Below, piece after piece: positions 1 through 6,380 of a stretch of DNA of 13,266 nt (the stretch's first letter is position 1; each line of letters starts with the position of its first letter). This stretch comes from Bacillota bacterium (GTDB lineage: Bacteria > Bacillota > Clostridia > Lachnospirales > Lachnospiraceae). The DNA is taken from the NCBI GenBank assembly GCA_023436765.1, contig JAEZHX010000248.1, positions 1-13,266 of the forward strand, read 5' to 3'. The notes under the pieces are model-generated. The model was not told where the DNA came from. It saw only the letters and a program-made list of their open reading frames with translations, and made no database searches. The position numbers and the translations under genes were made by a program.

Positions 1-108
1 AAAAGATGCGATTGCCCGTAAATTGATATTGTTCTTTTTCAGTACTGCCGTTACTCCTGCCAGGCTTCCTATCTCGTTTTGTACGAATACGGACAGCTGT
101 CTGATCAT
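1..108 (-). CDS. ACT-domain protein, N-terminal part (3' end beyond the left edge)
   Basis: Thirty-six codons are visible before the window edge. The protein begins MIRQLSVFVQNEIGSLAGV and continues through a KKNNINLRAI segment. This is the beta-alpha-beta start of an ACT domain, including the conserved glycine-serine-leucine turn where a small ligand, usually an amino acid, binds. Stand-alone ACT proteins commonly follow indolepyruvate oxidoreductase and phenylacetate-CoA ligase genes in clostridia, so a regulatory or amino-acid-sensing role is inferred. It is the last visible gene of the paaK-iorA-iorB cluster, 95 bases after iorB. ATG codons lie at 114 and 108. The G-rich site AGAGGGGG at about 116-123 is about 7 bases from the 108 ATG but almost touches the 114 ATG, so 108 is preferred. 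The C-terminal part is not seen, so a second domain cannot be excluded. Confidence 0.75.
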   Translation of the reverse strand, partial: MIRQLSVFVQNEIGSLAGVTAVLKKNNINLRAIASF

Positions 109-203
109 AGTCATACCCCCTCTTATCTTAATAGTTAATGCCTCTTAGCTTATTCACTCACTTTATATTACTTCTTAATAATAGATTTCCCGGCAAGTAA
201 TCC

Positions 204-797
204 TTACGTAGTTATTTTGTCAGTTTCGTGCAGGTGATAGCCTGTTTCAAAGGCTTTCAGGTTGATTTCTACGGTTTTAGCCGGCACAGTTTTCTCAATC
301 ACAGCCATCCAGTCTTCCTTCGTAAAATTCATATGCTGAGCAGCGATACCGAGTACAATTATATTAAATACTCTGCTGTTCCCAAGCTTCTTCGCTTCCT
401 CTATGGCATTTACCTTATAGACCCGGTGCGTTTTCTCCAGCTCCTCCAGTATATGCTCAGGGTATTTAGCAGCTCCGATAACAACCGGCATCGGGTCAAT
501 TCTCTGATCATTGACCACGATAGCTCCGCCCTTCTTTAAATAGTGCGCATATCTTAAAGCCTCCAGCCGTTCAAAAGCAATCAGTACATCTGCCTGTCCT
601 TCCTCCACAATAGGCTCATTCACCTTACTGCCATATCTCACAAAGGTTACAACGCTGCCTCCCCGTTGCGCCATCCCGTGTACCTCGGACAATTTTACAT
701 CATAGCCTGCATGAATTGCCAACCCGCCAAGGATCCTGCTAGTCAGTAGGGTTCCCTGACCACCGACTCCTACGATCATTATATTCTTTGTTTCCAT
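204..797 (-). CDS. iorB: Indolepyruvate:ferredoxin oxidoreductase, beta subunit
   Basis: This 197-residue protein is the gamma-type catalytic partner of IorA. It starts METKNIMIVGVGGQGTLL, and the GxGGQG motif (residues 10-15) and EVHGMAQRGGSV (38-49) are signatures of the 2-oxoacid:acceptor oxidoreductase gamma domain. The IorAB complex oxidatively decarboxylates aryl pyruvates such as indolepyruvate and phenylpyruvate to aryl-acetyl-CoA, reducing ferredoxin in the cytoplasm. The length matches the usual 190-200 residues. The frame stays open upstream to a GTG at 902, which would add 35 residues, 27 of them a threefold nine-residue repeat. I chose the ATG at 797 because the family normally begins there and AGGAGG (810-815) precedes it, though the 12-base spacing is long. 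It lies downstream of iorA in the same direction, separated by a repeat-bearing leader of about 140 bases. Confidence 0.93.
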   Translation of the reverse strand: METKNIMIVGVGGQGTLLTSRILGGLAIHAGYDVKLSEVHGMAQRGGSVVTFVRYGSKVNEPIVEEGQADVLIAFERLEALRYAHYLKKGGAIVVNDQRIDPMPVVIGAAKYPEHILEELEKTHRVYKVNAIEEAKKLGNSRVFNIIVLGIAAQHMNFTKEDWMAVIEKTVPAKTVEINLKAFETGYHLHETDKITT

Positions 798-818
798 ACT
801 AATCCCGTTCCTCCTAAT

Positions 819-899
819 GGCCCGCATGTCAATCGCGGGACTATTGGCCCGCATGTCATTTGCGGGACTATTGGCCCGCATGTCATTCGCGGGACTATT
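819..899 (-). repeat. Three tandem 27-bp repeats with conserved CCCGC/GCGGG arms
   Basis: The units are 819-845, 846-872 and 873-899, with no spacer. Each contains CCCGC, nine bases, GCGGG, and then an eight-base linker to the next unit. In transcript order the nine-base loops read GAATGACAT, AAATGACAT and GATTGACAT, so variation is confined to the first three loop bases while stem arms and linkers are identical. Because CCCGC and GCGGG arms alternate, each arm can pair with a neighbour on either side, giving two competing sets of hairpins. Twenty-seven is a multiple of three, and the units also encode NSPANDMRA-like nonamers in phase with iorB. Confidence 0.95.
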
Positions 900-916
900 C
901 ACACTAATACTACATA

Positions 917-933
917 CTGCCGCTTCACGGCAG
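917..933 (-). other. Hairpin just after the iorA stop codon
   Basis: CTGCCG (917-922) and CGGCAG (928-933) form a perfect 6-bp stem with a five-base loop, starting three bases after the iorA stop. No T-run follows in the direction of transcription, so it does not look like a full intrinsic terminator. Protection of the iorA 3' end, or partial attenuation before iorB, is possible. Confidence 0.6.
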
Positions 934-935
934 CT

Positions 936-2678
936 CTAATTGTTCTCGACCAATTGAATGGTTTTGAACTTACAAAGCTTTTCACATAAGCCACAGCCAT
1001 TGCACATGGTGTCATTAATTGCGATATCACCGTTTTCCATCTTTGTAATAGCGGGACAACCGGGTTTCATGCACATACCGCACTTCATGCATATATTGGG
1101 ATCAATACGGTAACGTCTTTTCACAGGGGTCTTATCTAATAATACGCAGGGTGCCTGAGCGATAATGACAGCAATCTCATCCATCGCTGTAGCTTCCTTG
1201 ATTACCTTCTCCAGCCTTGCCGTATCAAAGGCATCTACCACATACACATGATTTACACCGACAGCTTTACAAAGCGCTGCAATATCCACCGAATAAGTTG
1301 CTTCTCCCTTTAACGTCTTACCGGTAGCCGCATGGTCCTGATGCCCGGTCATTCCGGTTGTAGAATTATCAAGAATCAGGACCGTACCGGTTCCCTTATT
1401 ATAAACCATATTGATCAGGGAATTGATCCCGGTGTGCATAAAGGTGGAATCACCGATGACAGCCACCCAATTCTTAATATACTCCTTACCCTTTGCCTTC
1501 TCCATACCATGAAGGGAAGAGATACTTGCTCCCATGCAGATGGTCGTATCCACCACGCTTAAGGGTGCAACAGCTCCAAGCGTGTAACAGCCGATATCTC
1601 CGGCAGCATGAATCTTTAATTTGTTCAGCAGGGAATATACGCTCCTATGTGGACAGCCGGGGCAAAGGATCGGAGGACGGTTAGGTACTGCCGCCGCGTG
1701 GACCACTCCCAGCTGCTCGCCCTTTATGGCTCTTCTTAACAGGTTGGCGGAATACTCTCCCTGTACGGTCAGGATATCCTTACCGATCGCAGGAATTCCC
1801 CAAGACTTCACCTGCTCCTCAATAATCGGATCCAGTTCTTCTACAATATATAAGGTCTCCACCTTAGAAGCAAATTCCAGAATTAAATCCTTCGGAAGCG
1901 GATTGACCAGCCCCAGCTTCAGAACGGATGCTTCCGGAAGAGCTTCCTTCACATACTGGTAAGGAATCCCCGAGGTAATGACTCCGATCTTCGTATCCTG
2001 ATATTCCACCTGATTGATCGGAAAGCCGCATCCATCCTTTGCCAGAGCAATCTCCCTGCTTTCAACCACCAAATGACGGCCCTTAGCATTCGCCGGCATC
2101 ATGACATTCTTTGCGACGTCCCTGACATAAGGCTTATCCTCTTTTTCAACTCTATTATGTAATTCCACCATTCCCTGGGAATGGGAAAGTCTCGTCGTAC
2201 TTCTGACGATGACCGGAGTATCATATTTCTCACTGAGATCAAAGGCGAATTTCACGAATTCCTTCGCTTCTTCACTATCTGCAGGCTCTAATACCGGTAC
2301 CTTCGCAGCTCTGGCCACTGCTCTGGTATCCTGTTCATTCTGGGAGCTGTAGAGACCCGGATCGTCTGCGACAATGATAACCAAGCCTCCTGTTACACCG
2401 GTGTAGGCCACGGTAAATAAGGGGTCAGATGCTACGTTAAGTCCGACATGCTTCATGGATGCAAGCGCCCTTACGCCGCTGATGGAAGCACCAATGGCAA
2501 CCTCCATTGCTACCTTCTCATTCGGAGACCATTCGGAATAGATCTCCTCATATTTTACGATGTTTTCACTGATTTCTGTACTCGGTGTACCCGGGTAGGC
2601 GGCTGATACCTTGCAGCCTGCCTCATAAGCTCCACGGGCAAAAGCCTCATTTCCAAGCATAATCACTCTGTCTGCCAC
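936..2678 (-). CDS. iorA: Indolepyruvate:ferredoxin oxidoreductase, alpha subunit
   Basis: This 580-residue protein is the thiamine-diphosphate and iron-sulfur subunit of the enzyme that converts aryl pyruvates plus CoA to aryl-acetyl-CoA, CO2 and reduced ferredoxin. Domains in order are: an N-terminal pyruvate-ferredoxin-oxidoreductase-like domain (AAYPGTPSTE, residues 26-35), CPGCPHRSVY (339-348), GDIGCYTLG (360-368), and the ThDP/Mg site GDSTFMHTGINSL (409-421) with DNSTTGMTG (437-445). Two C-terminal 4Fe-4S sites follow, with cysteines 530, 533, 536, 541 and 559, 562, 565, 569. The usual proline after the last cysteine of the second cluster is lysine here. The start is GTG at 2678, preceded by AAAGGAG (2687-2693) at an ideal eight-base spacing. 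It lies between paaK-like and iorB in one cluster, and the length is typical for the family. Confidence 0.97.
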   Translation of the reverse strand: MADRVIMLGNEAFARGAYEAGCKVSAAYPGTPSTEISENIVKYEEIYSEWSPNEKVAMEVAIGASISGVRALASMKHVGLNVASDPLFTVAYTGVTGGLVIIVADDPGLYSSQNEQDTRAVARAAKVPVLEPADSEEAKEFVKFAFDLSEKYDTPVIVRSTTRLSHSQGMVELHNRVEKEDKPYVRDVAKNVMMPANAKGRHLVVESREIALAKDGCGFPINQVEYQDTKIGVITSGIPYQYVKEALPEASVLKLGLVNPLPKDLILEFASKVETLYIVEELDPIIEEQVKSWGIPAIGKDILTVQGEYSANLLRRAIKGEQLGVVHAAAVPNRPPILCPGCPHRSVYSLLNKLKIHAAGDIGCYTLGAVAPLSVVDTTICMGASISSLHGMEKAKGKEYIKNWVAVIGDSTFMHTGINSLINMVYNKGTGTVLILDNSTTGMTGHQDHAATGKTLKGEATYSVDIAALCKAVGVNHVYVVDAFDTARLEKVIKEATAMDEIAVIIAQAPCVLLDKTPVKRRYRIDPNICMKCGMCMKPGCPAITKMENGDIAINDTMCNGCGLCEKLCKFKTIQLVENN

Positions 2679-2766
2679 TATGTATACTCCTTTCTCGTAT
2701 CAAGCATCAGCGGATCCTATCGTCCCTACTGATGATTTAACCTAAGTATTTCTTAATTTTTATCGG

Positions 2767-4071
2767 TTATTTCTTTCGCAGGTCAGTTACTCTCTTTGCC
2801 TTACCTTCAAAACGCTGTAAGCTTCTTGGTGCTACTAATTTTATCACAGCCTCTATACCGAGTACAACCCTGAGTCTTGCTTTGATCCTCTGTTCCAGTT
2901 CACCCAGCTTCGCATAGGAATCCAACAGCGATTCGTCTGCCAGCTCCACCTTGATATCCATGGTATCCAGATGGTTCTTCCTGTCTACAATGATCTCATA
3001 ATGCGGACCGATTTCCGGAACCTTCAGTAATACCTCTTCTATCTGCGACGGGAATATATTTACACCCCGGATTATCAGCATATCATCTGCACGGCCGGAC
3101 AGATTCTCCATTCTTACAGTTGTTCTTCCGCATTTACAGGGCTCATACATCAGCCGGGAGATGTCCTTGGTCCTGTAACGGATCAGAGGAAGGGCCTCCT
3201 TTGTAATACAGGTGATAACCAGCTCCCCCTTCTCTCCCGGAGGCAGTACCTCACCTGTTTCCGAATCAATGATTTCAGGAATAAAATGATCTTCATTGAT
3301 ATGCATTCCATTAAGCTCCAGGCATTCACCGGATACACCGGGGCCAATCAGCTCACTCATGCCATAATTCTGGGTCACCTTCATATCCTTGTCCCACAGT
3401 CGGTACATCTCCTGACGCATCGGTTCTGTCATACCCTCACCGCCGAAGAGACCAATCTTAATATTCAAATCCTTAGCGGGATCAAGCCCCATCTGTCTTG
3501 CTACTTCACCGATATGTAAGGCATAGGAGGGAGTTGCTACAAGCAGCGTGGTCCCGAAATCCTGCATATACATGATCTGCTTCTGGGTATTACCTGAGGA
3601 AGTGGGACATACTGCGGCACCGATATTCTCCAAGCCATAATGAAGTCCCAATGCGCCGGTGAACATTCCATAGCCAAAGCATATCTGCGCTACATCCTCC
3701 CCGGTAGCACCACCCATAGCTGCTATTCTCGACACACACTCTGTCCAAGTAGCCAGATCCTTCTTCGTATACCCAACGACAGTCGGTTTACCGGTGGTTC
3801 CCGAGGAAGCATGGATACGGACCAGTTCCTTCTTCGGTACTGTGAATAAACCGAAGGGATAATTATCCCTCAGATCCTGTTTATTCGTGAACGGAAGCTT
3901 GCTTAAGTCCTCCAGTGTTTTAATATCCTCGCATTTCACCCCAGCCTCATCCATCTTGGTACGATAGGCCGGAACCTTCTCGTACATCCTGACCAGGGTT
4001 TCCTTCAGCCTGGCAAGCTGAATTGCTTCAATTTCTTTCCTGGGAAGTGTTTCTTCTTTCGCCCATATCAT
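2767..4071 (-). CDS. paaK: Phenylacetate-CoA ligase family (AMP-forming aryl-acid:CoA ligase)
   Basis: This 434-residue adenylate-forming enzyme starts MIWAKEETLPRKEIEAIQ, a typical PaaK beginning. It would activate phenylacetate or a related aryl acetate with ATP and CoA. Visible motifs are the ATP-binding loop ASSGTTGKP (88-96), YGMSE (236-240), the ribose-binding region YRTKD (299-303), hinge GRADDMLIIRG (326-336), and the C-terminal catalytic lysine in FEGKAKR (K424). Length fits the family (about 430). Upstream in-frame ATG at 4089 has no ribosome-binding site, whereas AAGGGGG (4080-4086) stands eight bases before the ATG at 4071. It leads the cluster with iorA, iorB and the ACT gene, 88 bases before iorA. 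Clostridial homologues beside iorAB are often annotated as ligases for indoleacetate or phenylacetate; the exact aryl substrate is unknown. Confidence 0.93.
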   Translation of the reverse strand: MIWAKEETLPRKEIEAIQLARLKETLVRMYEKVPAYRTKMDEAGVKCEDIKTLEDLSKLPFTNKQDLRDNYPFGLFTVPKKELVRIHASSGTTGKPTVVGYTKKDLATWTECVSRIAAMGGATGEDVAQICFGYGMFTGALGLHYGLENIGAAVCPTSSGNTQKQIMYMQDFGTTLLVATPSYALHIGEVARQMGLDPAKDLNIKIGLFGGEGMTEPMRQEMYRLWDKDMKVTQNYGMSELIGPGVSGECLELNGMHINEDHFIPEIIDSETGEVLPPGEKGELVITCITKEALPLIRYRTKDISRLMYEPCKCGRTTVRMENLSGRADDMLIIRGVNIFPSQIEEVLLKVPEIGPHYEIIVDRKNHLDTMDIKVELADESLLDSYAKLGELEQRIKARLRVVLGIEAVIKLVAPRSLQRFEGKAKRVTDLRKK

Positions 4072-4147
4072 TTTATGATCCCCCTTCATGATTCATGATC
4101 CGGAGCAACCCTAGCCGGTACTCCTACCTTCATGATATTTAGATATT

Positions 4148-4153
4148 ATTATA
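4148..4153 (-). promoter_or_regulatory. Candidate -10 box for the paaK-ior cluster
   Basis: Read on the minus strand this is a perfect TATAAT in AT-rich surroundings, about 75 bases before the paaK start. The hexamer 17 bases upstream (TTCCGG) is a poor -35, so the promoter is only partly convincing or needs an activator. The predicted start is near 4141. Confidence 0.45.
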
Positions 4154-4195
4154 ACCATAATTTAAGTCTCCGGAAGTGCGGCTTTACACAGGAGC

Positions 4196-4217
4196 AAGCC
4201 CTCCTTGCGGGGGGCTT
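4196..4217 (-). terminator. Intergenic hairpin after the symporter gene
   Basis: Arms 4196-4204 and 4209-4217 pair over nine positions, with one G-T pair. The loop is four bases and reads GCAA on the minus strand, a GNRA-type tetraloop. It lies about 50 bases after the symporter stop and before the paaK promoter. The minus-strand T-run is only two bases, while the plus strand has TTTT, so it is a weak or atypical terminator for the symporter transcript. Confidence 0.5.
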
Positions 4218-4269
4218 TTCACTGCCTGAATCCTTCTATCCTGAATGATTTATTCACTTTGATAATCTG

Positions 4270-5799
4270 TCAAGCCTCCTGAATGGACTTACGGGCATGT
4301 ACCGTAACAGGCTCATCATAACAGGAGAACAGTTCACTTACTCTCTCTCTTTTTAGCTTCGGTGTAATCAGGCTGACAATCGGAACAATCACAAGTCCTG
4401 CAACCATTGCTATGGCGCCTGCATTAATCGGAGAAGCAATATAGTTAAAGAATAGATTGGTTACGGTAATACCGACACCGGAAGCAAAGCAAACCCAGAC
4501 AGCCGCTTTTGTAACGCCCTTCCAATAGAGTCCGTAAAGGAAAGGTGCCAGGAAGGAACCCGCCATAGCACCCCAGGCAATACTCATCAGCTGTGCAATG
4601 AAGGTGATCGGATTCAATGCCAGGAATACCGAGAGCCCGATGAAGAATACGATCAATATTCTCATGACGAGCAGCTGCTTCTTCTCGCTCATGCTCTTAA
4701 TAATATTACCCTTCAGAAAATCGAGGGTCAGAGTCGAGCTGGAGGTCAGCACCAAACTGGATAAGGTCGACATGGAAGCGGATAATACAAGAACAACCAC
4801 AATGCCGATCAGGACGTCGGATAAATCGGACAGCATAAAAGGTACAATCGCATCGAAATTAACAGCTCCCGATGCTGTGCGGATAGCAGGGTCATCAAAT
4901 AATCTTCCAAAGCTTCCGAGATAATAGCAGCCACCGGAAATGATCACGGCGAATATCGTAGAAATGATGGTTCCTGTCTTAATGGATTTCTCATTTTTAA
5001 TTGCATAGAATTTATGTACCATCTGAGGTAAGCCCCAGGTCCCCAGCGAAGTAAGAATAATAACCCCTAACAGGTTTTTCGGATCCGGTCCGAAGAAAGA
5101 GGTATATGCTCCGGCCTGACCCAAGGTGGCCTGTGTATCACTGGTAATCTTTGAAAGGCTGCCGATCGCTTCCATAAAGCCTCCCTGTCCGTTGATTACA
5201 GCAGCAATAACCGCTACAATACCTACCAGCATGATGATGCCCTGGATAAAATCGTTGATTGCCGTAGCCATATATCCTCCAAGGATAACATAAGCACCGG
5301 TTAAGATCGCCATAGCCAAGACACATACCCAGTACGGAATATCAAAGGCCATATGAAACAACCCTGACAGACCTTTGTATACGGAGGCGGTATAAGGTAT
5401 CATAAAAATGAAAACAATGGCAGAGGCAACAATTTTAATTACTTTACTGTCATACCTGCTGCCGAAGAAATCCGGCATTGTCGTAGATTTCAAATGATGC
5501 GTCATGACACGGGTTCTGCGGCCCAACACCACCCAAGCCAGCAGGCTTCCGAGAAATGCGTTCCCGATCCCGATCCATGTAGCTGCAGTACCGTACTTCC
5601 AACCGAACTGACCTGCATAGCCTACGAAGATAACTGCCGAAAAATAGGTCGTTCCATATGCAAAAGCAGTAAGCCAAGGCCCTACTGCCCTTCCGCCTAA
5701 TACAAAGTCTCCAACGTTAGTTGCATGCTTTCTGGCATAAATGCCCACCAATACCATGATTACAAAAAAGCAGATTAAGAACGCTACTTTAATAATCAT
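4270..5799 (-). CDS. Sodium:solute symporter (SSS family)
   Basis: This 509-residue inner-membrane protein is built of about 12-13 hydrophobic segments. After the first helix it carries the family motif DFVLGGRAVGPWLTAFAYGT (31-50). Mid-protein it has GGYMATAINDFIQG (174-187), and SASMSTLSSLV (340-350) corresponds to the PutP helix whose Ser-Thr pair binds sodium (here S344, T345). It would couple sodium entry to uptake of an organic solute. The substrate cannot be read from sequence. Proline, pantothenate, acetate and phenylacetate carriers all belong to this family, and the adjacent aryl-acid genes make an aryl acid or amino acid plausible. ATGs at 5823, 5805 and 5799 are in frame. AAGGTGG is nine bases from 5799, so that start is preferred, with 5805 a close alternative. 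It has its own strong promoter and operator. Confidence 0.92.
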   Translation of the reverse strand: MIIKVAFLICFFVIMVLVGIYARKHATNVGDFVLGGRAVGPWLTAFAYGTTYFSAVIFVGYAGQFGWKYGTAATWIGIGNAFLGSLLAWVVLGRRTRVMTHHLKSTTMPDFFGSRYDSKVIKIVASAIVFIFMIPYTASVYKGLSGLFHMAFDIPYWVCVLAMAILTGAYVILGGYMATAINDFIQGIIMLVGIVAVIAAVINGQGGFMEAIGSLSKITSDTQATLGQAGAYTSFFGPDPKNLLGVIILTSLGTWGLPQMVHKFYAIKNEKSIKTGTIISTIFAVIISGGCYYLGSFGRLFDDPAIRTASGAVNFDAIVPFMLSDLSDVLIGIVVVLVLSASMSTLSSLVLTSSSTLTLDFLKGNIIKSMSEKKQLLVMRILIVFFIGLSVFLALNPITFIAQLMSIAWGAMAGSFLAPFLYGLYWKGVTKAAVWVCFASGVGITVTNLFFNYIASPINAGAIAMVAGLVIVPIVSLITPKLKRERVSELFSCYDEPVTVHARKSIQEA

Positions 5800-5838
5800 C
5801 TCCATCCCCCACCTTCCATACATTTTATCACTTTATCG

Positions 5839-5861
5839 CTTTAAAGCGCAGCGCTTTAAAG
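5839..5861. promoter_or_regulatory. Perfect 23-bp palindromic operator at the symporter transcription start
   Basis: The arm CTTTAAAGCGC (5839-5849) and its exact reverse complement (5851-5861) flank a single central base. The site covers the predicted start point (about 5857), two bases downstream of the -10 box, the classic place for a repressor. Each arm contains CTTTAAAG, itself a palindrome. The cognate regulator is unknown and none is encoded in the window apart from the distant kinase and the ACT protein. Confidence 0.75.
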
Positions 5862-5863
5862 TA

Positions 5864-5892
5864 ATGATATCAAAAATGTAGAAGGTTGTCAA
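5864..5892 (-). promoter_or_regulatory. Sigma-A type promoter of the symporter gene
   Basis: On the minus strand there is a perfect -35 TTGACA (5887-5892), a 17-base spacer (5870-5886) and -10 TATCAT (5864-5869), one mismatch from consensus. The predicted start is near 5857, giving a leader of about 58 bases. Confidence 0.85.
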
Positions 5893-5906
5893 CAGTTTAA
5901 CATAAT

Positions 5907-5929
5907 AAATTCTATCATTACCAGAATTT
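5907..5929. promoter_or_regulatory. Upstream inverted repeat, possible activator site
   Basis: AAATTCT (5907-5913) and AGAATTT (5923-5929) form a perfect 7-bp inverted repeat separated by nine bases, centred about 61 bases upstream of the predicted symporter start. Position and arm spacing resemble sites for dimeric activators such as LysR-type regulators. AT-rich sequence gives such repeats by chance fairly often, so support is moderate. Confidence 0.35.
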
Positions 5930-5972
5930 GAGTGAAGGAACCCCCTTGATCAGATTACAAAGCATCCTTTAT

Positions 5973-6260
5973 TTATATAAAAGGCTTTACCAGAAAGTAA
6001 TATATCAGAAGGAGGTCTGTGATAGCTGCCGCCGGAAGCAGAAGCCGAAAGGACAGATGCTTTGTCTTATGACGGAAACATCTCATTCCCAGATAGGAAC
6101 CTAGCCCTCCTCCAAATATGGCAATCGAAAGAAGTGTACGCTCCGATATTCGCCACATTCCCTTAATAGCCCTTCTCTTATCCAGTCCCATTGACGTAAA
6201 TCCTGCGATGCTCATTCCTAGCATATAGCCGGCTATCAAAATATATATTATCTTGTGCAT
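5973..6260 (-). CDS. DUF1294 family small membrane protein
   Basis: This 95-residue protein starts MHKIIYILIAGYMLGM. A first hydrophobic helix (about residues 4-22) is followed by the cytosolic-looking DKRRAIKGMWRISERTLL stretch. A second hydrophobic segment with the GGGLGSYLGM motif (about 50-59), the basic FRHKTKH motif (62-68) and a C-terminal helix follow. The DKxxA..g.wRi.E..LL / GG..G...gm..FrHKt.k pattern is diagnostic of DUF1294, whose biochemical role is unknown. The ATG at 6260 has AGGAGA six bases before it. The frame extends to 6314, but that part lies inside the upstream terminator. It follows aspS across a strong terminator, and no convincing promoter is visible, so it may depend on read-through. 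No clear terminator follows. Confidence 0.85.
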   Translation of the reverse strand: MHKIIYILIAGYMLGMSIAGFTSMGLDKRRAIKGMWRISERTLLSIAIFGGGLGSYLGMRCFRHKTKHLSFRLLLPAAAITDLLLIYYFLVKPFI

Positions 6261-6283
6261 AATTAATCTCCTATAGCTGAATG

Positions 6284-6368
6284 GGGCTGTTTCACAATTA
6301 CTAAAAAGATACAAGAGGTCCTATCAAAAAGGACCTCTTGTATCTCCATAGCTATAATGAAACAGCCC
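6284..6368. repeat. 85-bp nested palindrome with GGGCTGTTTCA ends
   Basis: The outer arms GGGCTGTTTCA (6284-6294) and TGAAACAGCCC (6358-6368) are perfect reverse complements. Inside, separated by exactly 12 bases on each side, is a 16-bp perfect stem (6307-6322 with 6330-6345). The terminal inverted repeats suggest a small non-autonomous transposable element (MITE-like) that now supplies the aspS terminator. I see no clear target-site duplication at the ends, so origin by transposition is unproven. Confidence 0.6.
6303..6345 (-). terminator. Strong intrinsic terminator of aspS
   Basis: In minus-strand orientation the stem AGATACAAGAGGTCCT (6330-6345 pairing with 6307-6322, 16 perfect pairs, seven-base loop) is followed at once by TTTTT and then AG. 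It begins about 35 bases after the aspS stop. The plus strand has no T-run, so it is directional. Confidence 0.88.
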
Positions 6369-6380
6369 TGTACGTATTTA

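Larger units (their letters stand above)
798..935 (-). promoter_or_regulatory. iorA-iorB intergenic leader with serial hairpins
   Basis: This 138-base spacer holds a 6-bp hairpin (917-933), then three 27-bp repeats (819-899), then the iorB ribosome-binding site. No convincing promoter is seen. A TTGACA string in the loop of the iorB-proximal repeat has no -10 hexamer at the right distance. The likely role is post-transcriptional, acting on mRNA processing, stability or the iorA:iorB ratio. This is an inference from structure only. Confidence 0.5.

Noticed and set aside
826..845. Promoter for iorB using TTGACA in the repeat loop
   Set aside because: No -10-like hexamer lies 16-18 bases downstream; that stretch holds GC-rich stem sequence and the ribosome-binding site.
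819..899. CRISPR array
   Set aside because: Only three units that abut directly, with no unique spacers and no cas genes nearby; they are tandem repeats.
2705..2734. CATCAG/CTGATG inverted repeat between paaK and iorA as a terminator
   Set aside because: Six pairs around an 18-base loop with no T-run; too weak to call.
5821..5823. Symporter start at the most upstream ATG
   Set aside because: It has no ribosome-binding site and the added MYGRWGME is not typical; AAGGTGG points to the ATG at 5799.
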